A stretch of 64,000 nt of DNA from Sphingobacterium thalpophilum (GTDB lineage: Bacteria; Bacteroidota; Bacteroidia; Sphingobacteriales; Sphingobacteriaceae): assembly GCF_038396785.1 (NCBI RefSeq), contig NZ_CP151087.1, forward strand, positions 5,518,001 through 5,582,000, written 5' to 3'. Positions 7,708 through 16,356 of this stretch are shown here, piece after piece. Positions within the stretch are counted from its first letter, which is position 1, and each line of letters opens with the position of its first letter. The notes beneath the pieces were generated by a model that did no database searches, had not been told where the DNA came from, and saw only the letters and a program-made list of their open reading frames with translations. The translations under genes were made by a program, and so were the position numbers.

Positions 7708-9234
7708 TTAGTGCTTAAAGTGTCTAACACCTGTTGTCACCATGGAAATTCCTTTTTCATTGGCCATATCAATTGATAATTGATCTTTAATTGAACCACC
7801 AGGTTGTAACACGGTTGCTATTCCAGCTTCCGAAGCAATCTCCACACAATCAGGGAAAGGGAAGAAGGCATCAGATGCCATTGCACAGCCTTTAAGGTCA
7901 AAACCGAAAGAAATTGCCTTCTCAATAGCTTGTTTCAATGCATCTACTCGAGACGTTTGCCCTACGCCTGAAGCCAACAAAGTACCATTTTTAGCAAATA
8001 CGATTGTATTTGACTTGGTGTGTTTTACAATTTTGTTCGCAAAATAAAGATCCTCCAGTTGTTCTGCAGTTGGCTCTACTTGTGTTACCGTAACCATTTG
8101 TTCAGGTCCTTCAATCGTATTGTCTTTATCTTGAAGAATGACGCCATTCAATAAAGTTTTGAACTGTTGGCCAGGTAATGTAACCTCTTTACGAACCAAA
8201 ATAATTCTGTTTTTCTTTGCGGTAAGTATATTGATCGCTTCTTCAGAATAAGAAGGTGCAATCAACACTTCGAAGAATAATTTATTAATCTCTTCAGCTG
8301 TTGCAGCATCAACTTGACCATTCGTTATTAAGACTCCACCGAAAGCTGAAACAGGATCACATGCTAAAGCATCTAACCAAGCTTGTTTGATTGTTGACCG
8401 TGAGGCAACTCCACAAGCATTTGTGTGTTTTAAGATCGCGAATGTAGGCTCTGTGAACTCATCAATCAAAGCAACGGCAGCATCAACGTCAACCAAATTG
8501 TTGTAAGATAGCTCTTTACCGTTCAATTTGTCAAACATCTTATCTAAGTCGCCGAAGAAAATACCTTTTTGGTGCGGGTTTTCACCATAGCGCAACACCT
8601 GCGCTTTTTGCTCAGATTGTTTAAAAACCTGAAGCGGATTTTCTTGATTGAAATAGTTGAAGATTGCCGTATCGTAATGCGAGGATGTATTGAATGCACG
8701 TTTAGCAAATTCTTTACGTTGTTCCAACGACGTATTACCTTCTTGGTTTGCTAGTATTTCTTCCAATTCTTTGTAATCATTTTTGGAAGAGATAATAACC
8801 ACATCGTTAAAGTTTTTAGCGGCAGCGCGTATCAATGAAATTCCACCGATATCTATTTTCTCGATAATATCTTGTTCCGATGCACCGGAAGCAACAGTTT
8901 CTTCAAAAGGATACAAATCCACAATAACCAAATCGATCTCAGGTATTTCATACTGAGCAAGCTGTTGTTGATCCGACTCAAGCGGGCGGCGCGCCAAGAT
9001 ACCGCCAAATACTTTTGGATGCAATGTTTTTACACGGCCTCCTAAAATAGAAGGGTAGCTGGTGAGGTCTTCAACTGGAACAACATCTATACCTAAATCT
9101 TTGATAAATGTTTCTGTTCCACCAGTGGAATAGAAGGTAACACCGTATTTGTTTAATAATTCAACTAAAGGAGCGAGGCCGTCTTTATAATAGACTGAAA
9201 CCAATGCATTTTTAATCTTTACAGGATGGTTCAT
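7708..9234 (-). CDS. purH: Bifunctional AICAR transformylase / IMP cyclohydrolase
   Basis: 508 residues, full length for PurH, which catalyses the last two steps of de novo IMP synthesis in the cytoplasm. The N-terminal methylglyoxal-synthase-like cyclohydrolase domain (about 1-145) shows A-L-V-S-V-Y-x-K-D-G and F-Y-S-T-G-G-T, with G-G-R-V-K-T-L-H-P-K. The C-terminal transformylase domain carries L-R-Y-G-E-N-P-H-Q-K and K-H-T-N-A-C-G-V-A, the Lys-His pair of the active site, and ends in V-T-T-G-V-R-H-F-K-H. No other purine gene is adjacent. It has its own well-formed promoter 24-54 bp upstream. Confidence 0.99.
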   Translation of the reverse strand: MNHPVKIKNALVSVYYKDGLAPLVELLNKYGVTFYSTGGTETFIKDLGIDVVPVEDLTSYPSILGGRVKTLHPKVFGGILARRPLESDQQQLAQYEIPEIDLVIVDLYPFEETVASGASEQDIIEKIDIGGISLIRAAAKNFNDVVIISSKNDYKELEEILANQEGNTSLEQRKEFAKRAFNTSSHYDTAIFNYFNQENPLQVFKQSEQKAQVLRYGENPHQKGIFFGDLDKMFDKLNGKELSYNNLVDVDAAVALIDEFTEPTFAILKHTNACGVASRSTIKQAWLDALACDPVSAFGGVLITNGQVDAATAEEINKLFFEVLIAPSYSEEAINILTAKKNRIILVRKEVTLPGQQFKTLLNGVILQDKDNTIEGPEQMVTVTQVEPTAEQLEDLYFANKIVKHTKSNTIVFAKNGTLLASGVGQTSRVDALKQAIEKAISFGFDLKGCAMASDAFFPFPDCVEIASEAGIATVLQPGGSIKDQLSIDMANEKGISMVTTGVRHFKH

Positions 9235-9257
9235 TATGATGGATTTGTTTCGTGGCG

Positions 9258-9288
9258 CAAAGATAGGTATTTAAAATCTTGATATCAA
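9258..9288 (-). promoter_or_regulatory. Promoter of purH
   Basis: On the minus strand TTG (9286-9288), a 20-nt spacer and TATCTTTG (9258-9265) form an exact Bacteroidota promoter. The predicted 5' UTR to the ATG at 9234 is about 20 nt. Confidence 0.75.
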
Positions 9289-9306
9289 TAAATCAAGTAC
9301 TTTAAA

Positions 9307-9343
9307 TAGAAAGGAGAATCTGTTTACGAGATTCTCCTTTCTA
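9307..9343 (-). terminator. Terminator of the LysM-udk operon
   Basis: A 15-bp stem (9307-9321 with 9329-9343, core GGAGAATCT) with a 7-nt loop lies 13 bp after the uridine kinase stop. It is followed on the minus strand by a short T-rich stretch. Confidence 0.85.
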
Positions 9344-9356
9344 GATTGTTTTAATT

Positions 9357-9995
9357 TTATACCAAATTGAGCTTTAATTTTAGCTCTTCAGAAATTTGGT
9401 TGGTGATTTCCCAGATTGGCTCTGGTTCATCGGTATTGTTAAATATGACCTGATCGCAAGTGTCCTGATACGGCAGTAGGTACTCGTTGTAGGAGGGTAG
9501 AACATGGTTTACCCATTTGTACATGACATCATCTTCAAAGTATCCCCGTTCAACCAGATCACGGTGTAAGCGTCGTCTTAACGCGATATCCTGATCAGCG
9601 CTTAAAAATATCTTATGATTGATTAAATTATTTATCTCTGTATAATAGAAAATGAATAGACCTTCAATAATTAAAATAGGTGCCGGTTTAATCTCTAATA
9701 TTTTGGGTGTTAATGAAGGGTTGTTAAATGTATACTCTTCCTTATATATTGTCTCACCGTTAAAGAGAGCCTTGATATCTTTATAAAAAGCATCTCTGTC
9801 GATTGATGTCGGAATATCGAAGTTATAGAGCCTGTTTTCCTCCTGAGTTTTAGTATTGGCAGGGATGTAATAATCATCTTGGGAAATTAAGGTCACCTCA
9901 TGTGGGTTAAAATGTTTTAAAAAGCTATTTAAAAAAAAAGTCTTCCCAGAACCACTACTTCCGGCAATTCCTATGACATACGGTTTGTTATTCAT
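9357..9995 (-). CDS. udk: Uridine kinase
   Basis: 212 residues, the size of bacterial uridine/cytidine kinases, which phosphorylate uridine to UMP in pyrimidine salvage. The P-loop G-S-S-G-S-G-K-T is at residues 12-19. The Q-D-D-Y-Y motif near residue 40 and the N-F-D-I-P-T-S-I-D segment are typical of the substrate-binding part, and R-R-R-L-H-R-D-L-V-E-R-G is the lid/LID-like arginine-rich helix. It follows the LysM gene in the same direction after about 30 bp, so the DUF4905, LysM and udk genes are probably one operon started by the promoter at 11740-11770. Confidence 0.93.
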   Translation of the reverse strand: MNNKPYVIGIAGSSGSGKTFFLNSFLKHFNPHEVTLISQDDYYIPANTKTQEENRLYNFDIPTSIDRDAFYKDIKALFNGETIYKEEYTFNNPSLTPKILEIKPAPILIIEGLFIFYYTEINNLINHKIFLSADQDIALRRRLHRDLVERGYFEDDVMYKWVNHVLPSYNEYLLPYQDTCDQVIFNNTDEPEPIWEITNQISEELKLKLNLV

Positions 9996-10027
9996 TCTTA
10001 CTATGCTATAAAAGCTATTTTATTCTG

Positions 10028-10951
10028 TTAATTTTCTAGAGGTAATCCATACGCAATTTCAACCTGGAAGCGTTTATCAAGTGCGCCTATGCTCGCGGCG
10101 GCAGATTTTGACAACACGACAATTGCATTTTGGTTTTCGGCATTATCATTAAATTTACCAACCACTTTTGCATAAGTCACACTTTTGGTCATTGGGTTAG
10201 TAATTTTTAAAATAGTACCTACTGGAGCTGACTTATGAAGAGCGAGGTTGCTTGTACCTTGAGATGATAGCCCATCAATCCAGACGCCAATACCACGTTC
10301 GGACTTTTCACGTATTCCGTAGCGGTTTGTTGAAATTTGATTTTCTTCTTTATCATCACCGTCAGTAGAATCGGGGCTTACAATTTCGATTCCTTTAGGT
10401 TCAACTAATTTTGGTGGTTCAGGAGGCAGGGGCTGATTGGGGATCATGAGTTTCATTCCACCGCCAATAACATTATTTTTTAAGTTATTTGCTTTTTTGA
10501 TGTCTTCAACAGAAATACTGAACCTTTTAGATATGGCATAAAGTGTCTCTTTCTCACCAACGATATATTCCGTGAAACCTTCTTGCTGCTGCGGATTACG
10601 CGGATTTTGCACTGTCATATTTCCACGGTCATTGTTTACTGTTGATTTCGCTTTACGACCTGTTGGAATCTTAACAATTTGACCCAGGCTTAATGTTCCA
10701 TTACCGTTTATTTGGGTCAATTGGCCTACCGTCGTTTTATACTTTTTACTTAACTGGTAATAATTATCTCCTTTTTCAATTTTGAACAGCACGTATTCTT
10801 CACCATTGATTGCTTCTGTTCCTACTGAATCAGGGATAAAATCAGCGCGTAAAGAAGTTGAGTTTTTTGCTTCAACTTGTTGAATAGCTAATATCGCGAT
10901 GGATAGAATAGCTATCTTTTTATATGTCTTTAATTCGAATAAAACTTTCAT
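10028..10951 (-). CDS. Exported protein with two LysM domains and an RlpA-like C-terminus
   Basis: 307 residues. An N-terminal hydrophobic segment (about residues 10-27) acts as signal peptide. Two LysM domains follow, at about 50-95 (F-K-I-E-K-G-D-N-Y-Y-Q-L-S-K-K-Y) and 126-170 (Y-I-V-G-E-K-E-T-L-Y-A-I-S-K-R-F); these bind peptidoglycan. After a Pro-rich linker, the last 90 residues resemble a double-psi beta-barrel of the RlpA type (A-L-H-K-S-A-P-V-G-T-I-L-K-I-T-N), although the usual N-D-R-G-P-F acidic site is replaced by F-N-D-N-A-E-N, so lytic activity is doubtful. Likely a periplasmic cell-wall-binding protein. It starts 11 bp after the DUF4905 gene. Confidence 0.85.
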   Translation of the reverse strand: MKVLFELKTYKKIAILSIAILAIQQVEAKNSTSLRADFIPDSVGTEAINGEEYVLFKIEKGDNYYQLSKKYKTTVGQLTQINGNGTLSLGQIVKIPTGRKAKSTVNNDRGNMTVQNPRNPQQQEGFTEYIVGEKETLYAISKRFSISVEDIKKANNLKNNVIGGGMKLMIPNQPLPPEPPKLVEPKGIEIVSPDSTDGDDKEENQISTNRYGIREKSERGIGVWIDGLSSQGTSNLALHKSAPVGTILKITNPMTKSVTYAKVVGKFNDNAENQNAIVVLSKSAAASIGALDKRFQVEIAYGLPLEN

Positions 10952-10962
10952 ATATTTTGCAA

Positions 10963-11718
10963 TTATACTAAATACGAAACAAACTCCCGTTTATTATCTG
11001 TCAAAAGGAATATTTGTTCGTGAATAAGAAAATAAATGTTGAAGAGCTTTAGTTCCAGTTTGGAAACTGCAATAATAGACTCTGTCAATGTTTCTCTTGT
11101 GGATTGCACTAGCCTGATTTGATAACAATTGTTTCTGTCTTTTTCATAGAAAGCCCAAATAAAGTAGTCATTCACTGTATTTATCCAGATTTCACCATCA
11201 ATTGGGAAATCCTTCAAAAAAAGGGGTATTTCACCATTGTAGATAATAGGATAGACGAGCTCGCTAGCATAAGGTTTAAAGAAAATTTCATTTTTGCTTT
11301 CAATCGACATCGATTGGAGGTTCAAAAATAATTGGAAGCCTTCTGCTATTACTTTTGGTCTAATAAGCACGCCTTGATCAACCATGCCGATGAATATGTA
11401 GTTGAACCAGGTTTCTTGAAGCTGCGGATTGTAGCAATCGATTACCTGTATGCCTGCGTCAATAGGTGAATTATTGGCAATCTTCTTAAGTATTAATTTT
11501 TTGCATTGAATTCCTGCTAGGACCCACTCTTTGGCTATTGCCTTGAAGTCTTGTAATACGTAAGTTCCTTCAAAAGTGATGACATTAAAATAGGGAAAGG
11601 TATCATCTGGATTTCTTGTCTCTATAGCGATCAATTTATTCTCCGCATCGATTTCTATCCGCCAAATGGGGTATGTAAAAATGAAATTGAATGCTTTTGA
11701 AATTGTGTGATTTGCCAT
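10963..11718 (-). CDS. DUF4905-like protein
   Basis: 251 residues from the ATG at 11718 (M-A-N-H-T-I-S-K). A start at 11742 would add eight residues but falls inside the -7 promoter box and is rejected. The sequence has no signal peptide or membrane helix, and alternates short hydrophobic strands (P-I-W-R-I-E-I-D, L-I-A-I-E-T-R-N, G-E-I-W-I-N-T-V), suggesting a beta-propeller-like or beta-sandwich fold. The W-R-I-E-I-D and I-E-T-R-N segments are what I associate with DUF4905 of Bacteroidota. No function is known. It is the first gene of a DUF4905-LysM-udk operon. Confidence 0.65.
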   Translation of the reverse strand: MANHTISKAFNFIFTYPIWRIEIDAENKLIAIETRNPDDTFPYFNVITFEGTYVLQDFKAIAKEWVLAGIQCKKLILKKIANNSPIDAGIQVIDCYNPQLQETWFNYIFIGMVDQGVLIRPKVIAEGFQLFLNLQSMSIESKNEIFFKPYASELVYPIIYNGEIPLFLKDFPIDGEIWINTVNDYFIWAFYEKDRNNCYQIRLVQSTRETLTESIIAVSKLELKLFNIYFLIHEQIFLLTDNKREFVSYLV

Positions 11719-11739
11719 GTAATTTTCAATCCAAGGGGA

Positions 11740-11770
11740 CAAACTTAGATAAAGTTACTTTTATATACAA
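11740..11770 (-). promoter_or_regulatory. Promoter of the DUF4905-LysM-udk operon
   Basis: On the minus strand TTG (11768-11770), 20 nt, then TAAGTTTG (11740-11747). The spacer starts TATATAAAA and ends TTTATC, which it shares with the promoter at 61323-61354. The 5' UTR would be about 15 nt. Confidence 0.8.
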
Positions 11771-11812
11771 GTATAATCACGCGTAAACTGATTTTATCGT
11801 GTTTTATGTTTG

Positions 11813-11887
11813 TTTTAAACAGTATTTTTCTCAAAAAAAAGTCCAGACATAGCTGGACCTTTTTTTTGAGAAAAATACTGTTTAAAA
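11813..11887 (-). terminator. Very long hairpin terminator overlapping a stop codon
   Basis: Left arm 11813-11846 and right arm 11853-11887 pair over 34 bp with a single bulged base (11859) and a 6-nt loop ACATAG. The outer right arm contains the stop codon (11882-11884) of the FadL-like gene. The inner core GTCCAG/CTGGAC flanked by eight A/T forms the terminator proper. It is much longer than the other terminators in the window. Confidence 0.85.
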
Positions 11888-13474
11888 TTTAGAACCAATT
11901 GTTAGTACAACATTAGTCCGTTGATTTTTTATATCGGCTACCGGACTAGCATTATTCCAGTAGTTCTCATTAATCAAATACGGGCTTTCTTTGTAATTGA
12001 CTGCATTATACGCACCGGTCAAATCAACATACATGCCGCGGCCAAGTTTAGCGCCGATACCTAAAGATGCTGTATAATTCGTGTAGTCTGCATTTTTATA
12101 GGGGTTGCCACTGTAATTGAAACCAGCTCTTCCGCTGAATACATTATCAAACATCACTTCACCACCAATTCGGGCATTAAATGCACCTTGGTAAGTATCT
12201 TTGATGTTTTGATTCATGTTCTTTTCTAACGTTTTACTGTAATTTCCCACATCTTTAAAACGCATAGCGGCATAGTCTACCCATTCGACATCAGCCGTTA
12301 TTAATCCTCTTGAGAATAATTGGCTTGCACCAAGAGACAATTTATAGGGTGTATTCATGTTATACTCCAAGTAACTGTGCCCTGCGTCATCACTGGTTCT
12401 ATACTCTTTAAATGATTTGTCTTCATTTGGTCTGAAGTAACGGAACTCAGAATTGCTATATGATTCATCCCGGATGCTCATAAATGTAGGTGACTTAGCA
12501 GTGAATCCCATGCTAAACGTTGGCGTAAATTTATAGATTACCCCAAGTTTAAAGTCTACACCGGTACCATCAGTGGCCTGCGCATAATCATCATATAATT
12601 CATAATCTTTATCCAACATGGCATACTTTTGGGCATTGGTTGGTTTTAAAAATTCTGAATCTTTGTTGATGGCTTTTAATTGGTCGGCGGTCATTGTTTG
12701 ACCATATTCAGTAAACCAGCTGGAATTGTCGTACGTAAACGCAGTGAAACCTAAAGAGGCTCCCAAATACAATTTGTTGCTATAATTCGCACCAAATGAC
12801 AAAACAGATTCGGATTTACTACCTTTTTCTAAGATCGAGTTTACTTGATTAAAGCCATTTTTTCCATCAAAAGTTCCGCCAACAGTAATTGGGATATAGG
12901 CGCCCGCATTTTTGGGGTCTACGTCGAATAACAAAGAGTTGTTATAGACTTCCTGACCCCAGCCTTGAGTTCCTCCGACATCTGAAAGACGGTCTGAATA
13001 AGCATCTGATATCGAACTCGTATTATTTACTCCTCGATATTCTAACAGGTTGTTATAGACGTAATTTCGGTTGTAAGCAATACCAACATTGAAATTTAAC
13101 CAGCCTCGATCTAAGTTCCCGCCATTGCGGTAAGTTGGTAAGTGAAAAACAATTCCAGCATTATCTAAGTTGAAATTGTTCTTGCTACTGTTTGAATTTT
13201 GACCAAAATAGTCGGTTTTGTTTTTATTGTTCAGGTACCTGCTAGTTACTGATATATCAGACTGATTGAAGTAACCCAAACCTGCGGGGTTACTCGTAAT
13301 CGAACTTATATCTCCACCTAATGCGGTAGATGCATTTCCCATGGCCTTAAAACGAGCTGTTCCGCCATTGTCCCCTTGGGAGAATAAAAGTACATCTTTC
13401 GTATATTGCGCTTGAGTAGTCCCTGCTGCACCTAAAACGAATGCAGTTCCAAAAAGTAATTTTTTGATTGTCAT
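11882..13474 (-). CDS. FadL/OmpP1-like outer-membrane protein
   Basis: 530 residues with a Sec signal peptide (about 1-22, cleavage after T-T-Q-A). The mature N-terminus has the hallmark of this Bacteroidota FadL-like family: F-S-Q-G-D-x-G-G-T-A-R-F-K-A-M-G-N-A, then A-L-G-G-D, S-S-I-T-S-N-P-A-G-L-G-Y. The remainder is a series of amphipathic beta strands, many ending in aromatic residues, and the final strand N-V-V-L-T-I-G-S-K-F ends in Phe, as expected for an outer-membrane barrel inserted by the BAM machinery. Related FadL proteins transport hydrophobic compounds; the substrate here is unknown. It follows the Gly/Trp-rich lipoprotein gene after 70 bp, probably as one operon. Confidence 0.88.
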   Translation of the reverse strand: MTIKKLLFGTAFVLGAAGTTQAQYTKDVLLFSQGDNGGTARFKAMGNASTALGGDISSITSNPAGLGYFNQSDISVTSRYLNNKNKTDYFGQNSNSSKNNFNLDNAGIVFHLPTYRNGGNLDRGWLNFNVGIAYNRNYVYNNLLEYRGVNNTSSISDAYSDRLSDVGGTQGWGQEVYNNSLLFDVDPKNAGAYIPITVGGTFDGKNGFNQVNSILEKGSKSESVLSFGANYSNKLYLGASLGFTAFTYDNSSWFTEYGQTMTADQLKAINKDSEFLKPTNAQKYAMLDKDYELYDDYAQATDGTGVDFKLGVIYKFTPTFSMGFTAKSPTFMSIRDESYSNSEFRYFRPNEDKSFKEYRTSDDAGHSYLEYNMNTPYKLSLGASQLFSRGLITADVEWVDYAAMRFKDVGNYSKTLEKNMNQNIKDTYQGAFNARIGGEVMFDNVFSGRAGFNYSGNPYKNADYTNYTASLGIGAKLGRGMYVDLTGAYNAVNYKESPYLINENYWNNASPVADIKNQRTNVVLTIGSKF

Positions 13475-13544
13475 ATGCTAAAATATCGTCAATAATAATC
13501 AGTAGCAAACAAGATGCTGCGTGCTACTGTTTAAATGCTTTTAA

Positions 13545-14690
13545 CTATCGAGTACGTCCTCCACTTGATCTTGAGCTACCGCCTCCAGAGAAGCCTCCTC
13601 CCGAAGATCTAGAACTACCACCTCCAGAAAAACCACCGCTAGAGCGGGAAGATGAACCACTATCATAGCTTCTTGTTGGCGGAGTATACGACGGTCTTGA
13701 CGTTGAGCTTGGGTTGCTGGAACGTGTTTCCATCGAACGGCTCATCGGACGAGATACCTCTCCCGAACTGTTTCGTGATCTGGAATCATTATTATAATAT
13801 CCGCTAGAGGTGCTACGTGTGTTGTTTGGATAGGAGCCATTGACTCTGTCTGACGTTCTTGAACGCATACCGTCTGAGTAAGCTCTGTTCGAAACGCCAT
13901 CTGATGTTCTTGTTCTTCCTCCAGTTCTATCGTATGAAGAACTCCGTGAAGATACCGTGCCATCAGAATTTCTTGATCTACTAGCAACGGATGTGATTCT
14001 GCCTCTAGAATCACGTGCTACGCCAGTACGGTCGTATCCTCCAGAACTCCGAGCAACACTGTTACGGTCATATCCACCTGAAGTTCGGGTTCGTGATGAT
14101 GAACTGCGCGTGTTATAGTTATCTCTGTATACAGATCTACTTGATGCATAGCGTGGTCTTGAGTTACCCCAGTAGCCACCGCCCCAGTAACCGTTTCCAT
14201 ACCAACCAGATCCCCAATAGCCGCCGCCATACCAGCCACCCCAAGGTCTGTAACCGCCATACCAAGGAGAGCCCCAGCCCCAGCTAGATCCCCACCCCCA
14301 TCCCATTCCGAATGAAGGGCCGTATCCATACCAACCACCGAAACCATAACCATACCATGGATCAAAAAATGGGTCAAAGTACGTCATGCCCGGACTAGCG
14401 TAATAGAAACGATTGATACGGTTTGCATATTCAAGATCTTCATAGGAATCATTGTTGTAATCCTGATCAGAATATTCGTCATCATAGTAACCACCTTGTG
14501 CCTGTCCGTTTGGTTGGGACTGATCTGCATCTGTGTAATAGTAATCTGGGCTTTGATAAACCTTTTGTCTCGCTTGCCCATTATTGCCATAGACATCGTC
14601 GCCATAGATTTGCCTACTTGTACCGCAGGAACCAAGCATGAACGCTCCTGTTATGGCAAGTGCTCCGATAAATAATCTATTTTTTTTCAT
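13545..14690 (-). CDS. Low-complexity Gly/Trp/Tyr- and Ser/Arg-rich lipoprotein
   Basis: 381 residues. A lipoprotein signal with lipobox L-G-S-C (Cys22) is followed by three compositional zones: an Asp/Tyr/Asn-rich zone (about 30-95), a Gly/Trp/Tyr zone with W-G-W-G and G-Y-W-G-G repeats (about 110-180), and a long Ser/Arg zone ending in repeats of S-S-R-S-S-G-G-G-F-S-G-G-G. No globular domain is recognised. Similar proteins in Bacteroidota are sometimes mislabelled prolyl-tRNA synthetase because they often lie next to proS, exactly as here (proS is divergent, 178 bp away). Probably a surface-exposed, intrinsically disordered protein; several open frames in other registers are shadows of its repetitive codons. 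Confidence 0.75.
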   Translation of the reverse strand: MKKNRLFIGALAITGAFMLGSCGTSRQIYGDDVYGNNGQARQKVYQSPDYYYTDADQSQPNGQAQGGYYDDEYSDQDYNNDSYEDLEYANRINRFYYASPGMTYFDPFFDPWYGYGFGGWYGYGPSFGMGWGWGSSWGWGSPWYGGYRPWGGWYGGGYWGSGWYGNGYWGGGYWGNSRPRYASSRSVYRDNYNTRSSSSRTRTSGGYDRNSVARSSGGYDRTGVARDSRGRITSVASRSRNSDGTVSSRSSSYDRTGGRTRTSDGVSNRAYSDGMRSRTSDRVNGSYPNNTRSTSSGYYNNDSRSRNSSGEVSRPMSRSMETRSSNPSSTSRPSYTPPTRSYDSGSSSRSSGGFSGGGSSRSSGGGFSGGGSSRSSGGRTR

Positions 14691-14868
14691 AATATCCTAA
14701 ATCCTTATTTTCGATTATACAGCCTTATTTACTATCTTAGACGCAGATTTCTCGAAGGGGTTTAATCGAAGTAATCAAAAATACAAATATTTTTTATTGA
14801 ACGCTTTTCGTATTAGAATTACAGACGGGATTTAACGTAATAATGTTACAATAATTTATCAATTTCAT

Positions 14869-16341
14869 ATGAGTAAAGGAATAACAAGTCGTGCTGAAGA
14901 TTATTCGCAATGGTATAACGAGCTTGTGATCAAAGCTGATCTAGCTGAAAATTCAGCTGTACGAGGCTGTATGGTGATCAAACCATACGGGTACGCCATC
15001 TGGGAACGGATGCAAGCGATCTTAGATAAAAGATTTAAAGAAACAGGTCATAGCAACGCTTATTTCCCTTTATTCATTCCCAAATCGTTTTTTTCAAAAG
15101 AAGCTGCGCATGTGGAAGGTTTCGCTACCGAATGCGCGGTAGTAACTCATTATAGATTAAAAAACGATGGTACAGGTAAGATCGTAGTGGATGAAGAGGC
15201 GAAATTGGAGGAAGAGCTAATTGTACGTCCGACTTCTGAGACGATTATATGGAATACCTACCGTGGTTGGATTGAATCTTATCGTGATCTTCCAATTTTG
15301 GTCAACCAATGGGCCAACGTCGTACGATGGGAAATGCGTACACGTCTTTTCTTGCGTACTGCGGAGTTTTTGTGGCAGGAGGGCCATACAGCTCACGCAA
15401 CCAGAGAAGAGGCTATTGAAGAAACCGAACGTATGCTTGATGTCTATGCGGAATTTGCTGAAAAGATATTGGCTGTGCCTGTTGTACGTGGTAGAAAAAC
15501 AGAAAACGAACGTTTTGCGGGTGCCTTGGATACCTATTGTATTGAAGCATTGATGCAAGATGGAAAAGCATTGCAAGCAGGAACTTCTCATTTCCTCGGC
15601 CAAAACTTTGCAAAGGCGTTTGACGTGAAATTTACGTCTAAAGAAGGAAAATTGGAGCATGTTTGGGCGACTTCTTGGGGTGTTTCTACACGTTTGATGG
15701 GTGCATTGATTATGGCTCACTCAGATGATCAAGGATTGGTATTGCCACCAAAATTGGCACCAATTCAAGTTGTCATTGTTCCGATTTTTAAAACTGATGC
15801 AGAAAAAGCACAGATCGATGAATTCGTGAATCAGTTGACAAAAGAATTACGGGTGAACGACATATCCGTAAAATACGACGATCGGGACACTCAACGTCCG
15901 GGCTTTAAATTTGCAGAATGGGAGTTAAAAGGTGTTCCTGTACGTGTCGCAGTCGGGGCAAGAGATATGCAAAATGGTACGGTAGAATTAGCGCGACGTG
16001 ATACCCAAACGAAGGAAACGGTTGCTCAGGAGGGCTTGGCCGGTACTATTGTACAATTGCTAGATACTATACAAGAAAATATATACCAAAAAGCATTAAA
16101 TTTCAGGACATCGCATTTCACTGAAGTGAATTCGTATGATGAGTTTAAAGAAGTGCTGGAAGGTAAGGGTGGTTTTATCTCTTGTCATTGGGACGGAACA
16201 ACAGAAACAGAAAAACGCGTAAAAGAAGAAACCAAGGCAACAATTCGTTGTATTCCTCTGGATGCGAAAGAAGAGGAAGGTGTTTGTATCTTTACCGGGA
16301 AGCCTTCAAATCGTCGTGTACTCTTTGCAAAAGCCTATTAA
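14869..16341 (+). CDS. proS: Prolyl-tRNA synthetase (short archaeal/eukaryal-like type)
   Basis: 490 residues. Class II synthetase that charges tRNA-Pro. The catalytic core shows motif 1 region P-Y-G-Y-A-I-W-E, motif 2 area R-P-T-S-E-T-I-I-W and W-E-M-R-T-R-L-F-L-R-T-A-E-F-L-W-Q-E-G-H-T-A-H, and motif 3-like A-H-S-D-D-Q-G-L-V-L-P-P-K. It lacks the editing insertion of the long bacterial form and carries the extra C-terminal domain that ends in Tyr (A-K-A-Y), which identifies the archaeal/eukaryal-like ProS type found in Bacteroidota. Full length and intact. The SDR gene starts 15 bp later. Confidence 0.98.
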   Translation: MSKGITSRAEDYSQWYNELVIKADLAENSAVRGCMVIKPYGYAIWERMQAILDKRFKETGHSNAYFPLFIPKSFFSKEAAHVEGFATECAVVTHYRLKNDGTGKIVVDEEAKLEEELIVRPTSETIIWNTYRGWIESYRDLPILVNQWANVVRWEMRTRLFLRTAEFLWQEGHTAHATREEAIEETERMLDVYAEFAEKILAVPVVRGRKTENERFAGALDTYCIEALMQDGKALQAGTSHFLGQNFAKAFDVKFTSKEGKLEHVWATSWGVSTRLMGALIMAHSDDQGLVLPPKLAPIQVVIVPIFKTDAEKAQIDEFVNQLTKELRVNDISVKYDDRDTQRPGFKFAEWELKGVPVRVAVGARDMQNGTVELARRDTQTKETVAQEGLAGTIVQLLDTIQENIYQKALNFRTSHFTEVNSYDEFKEVLEGKGGFISCHWDGTTETEKRVKEETKATIRCIPLDAKEEEGVCIFTGKPSNRRVLFAKAY

Positions 16342-16356
16342 TAGTCTTATCAGAAT

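Noticed and set aside
14018..14377. Several frames overlapping the Gly/Trp-rich lipoprotein
   Set aside because: Shadows caused by low-complexity GGN and TCN codons; the lipoprotein frame has a signal peptide and the others do not.
15217..15720. 167-codon minus frame inside proS
   Set aside because: Antisense shadow of a conserved synthetase; Cys/His/Phe-rich composition from reverse-complement codons.
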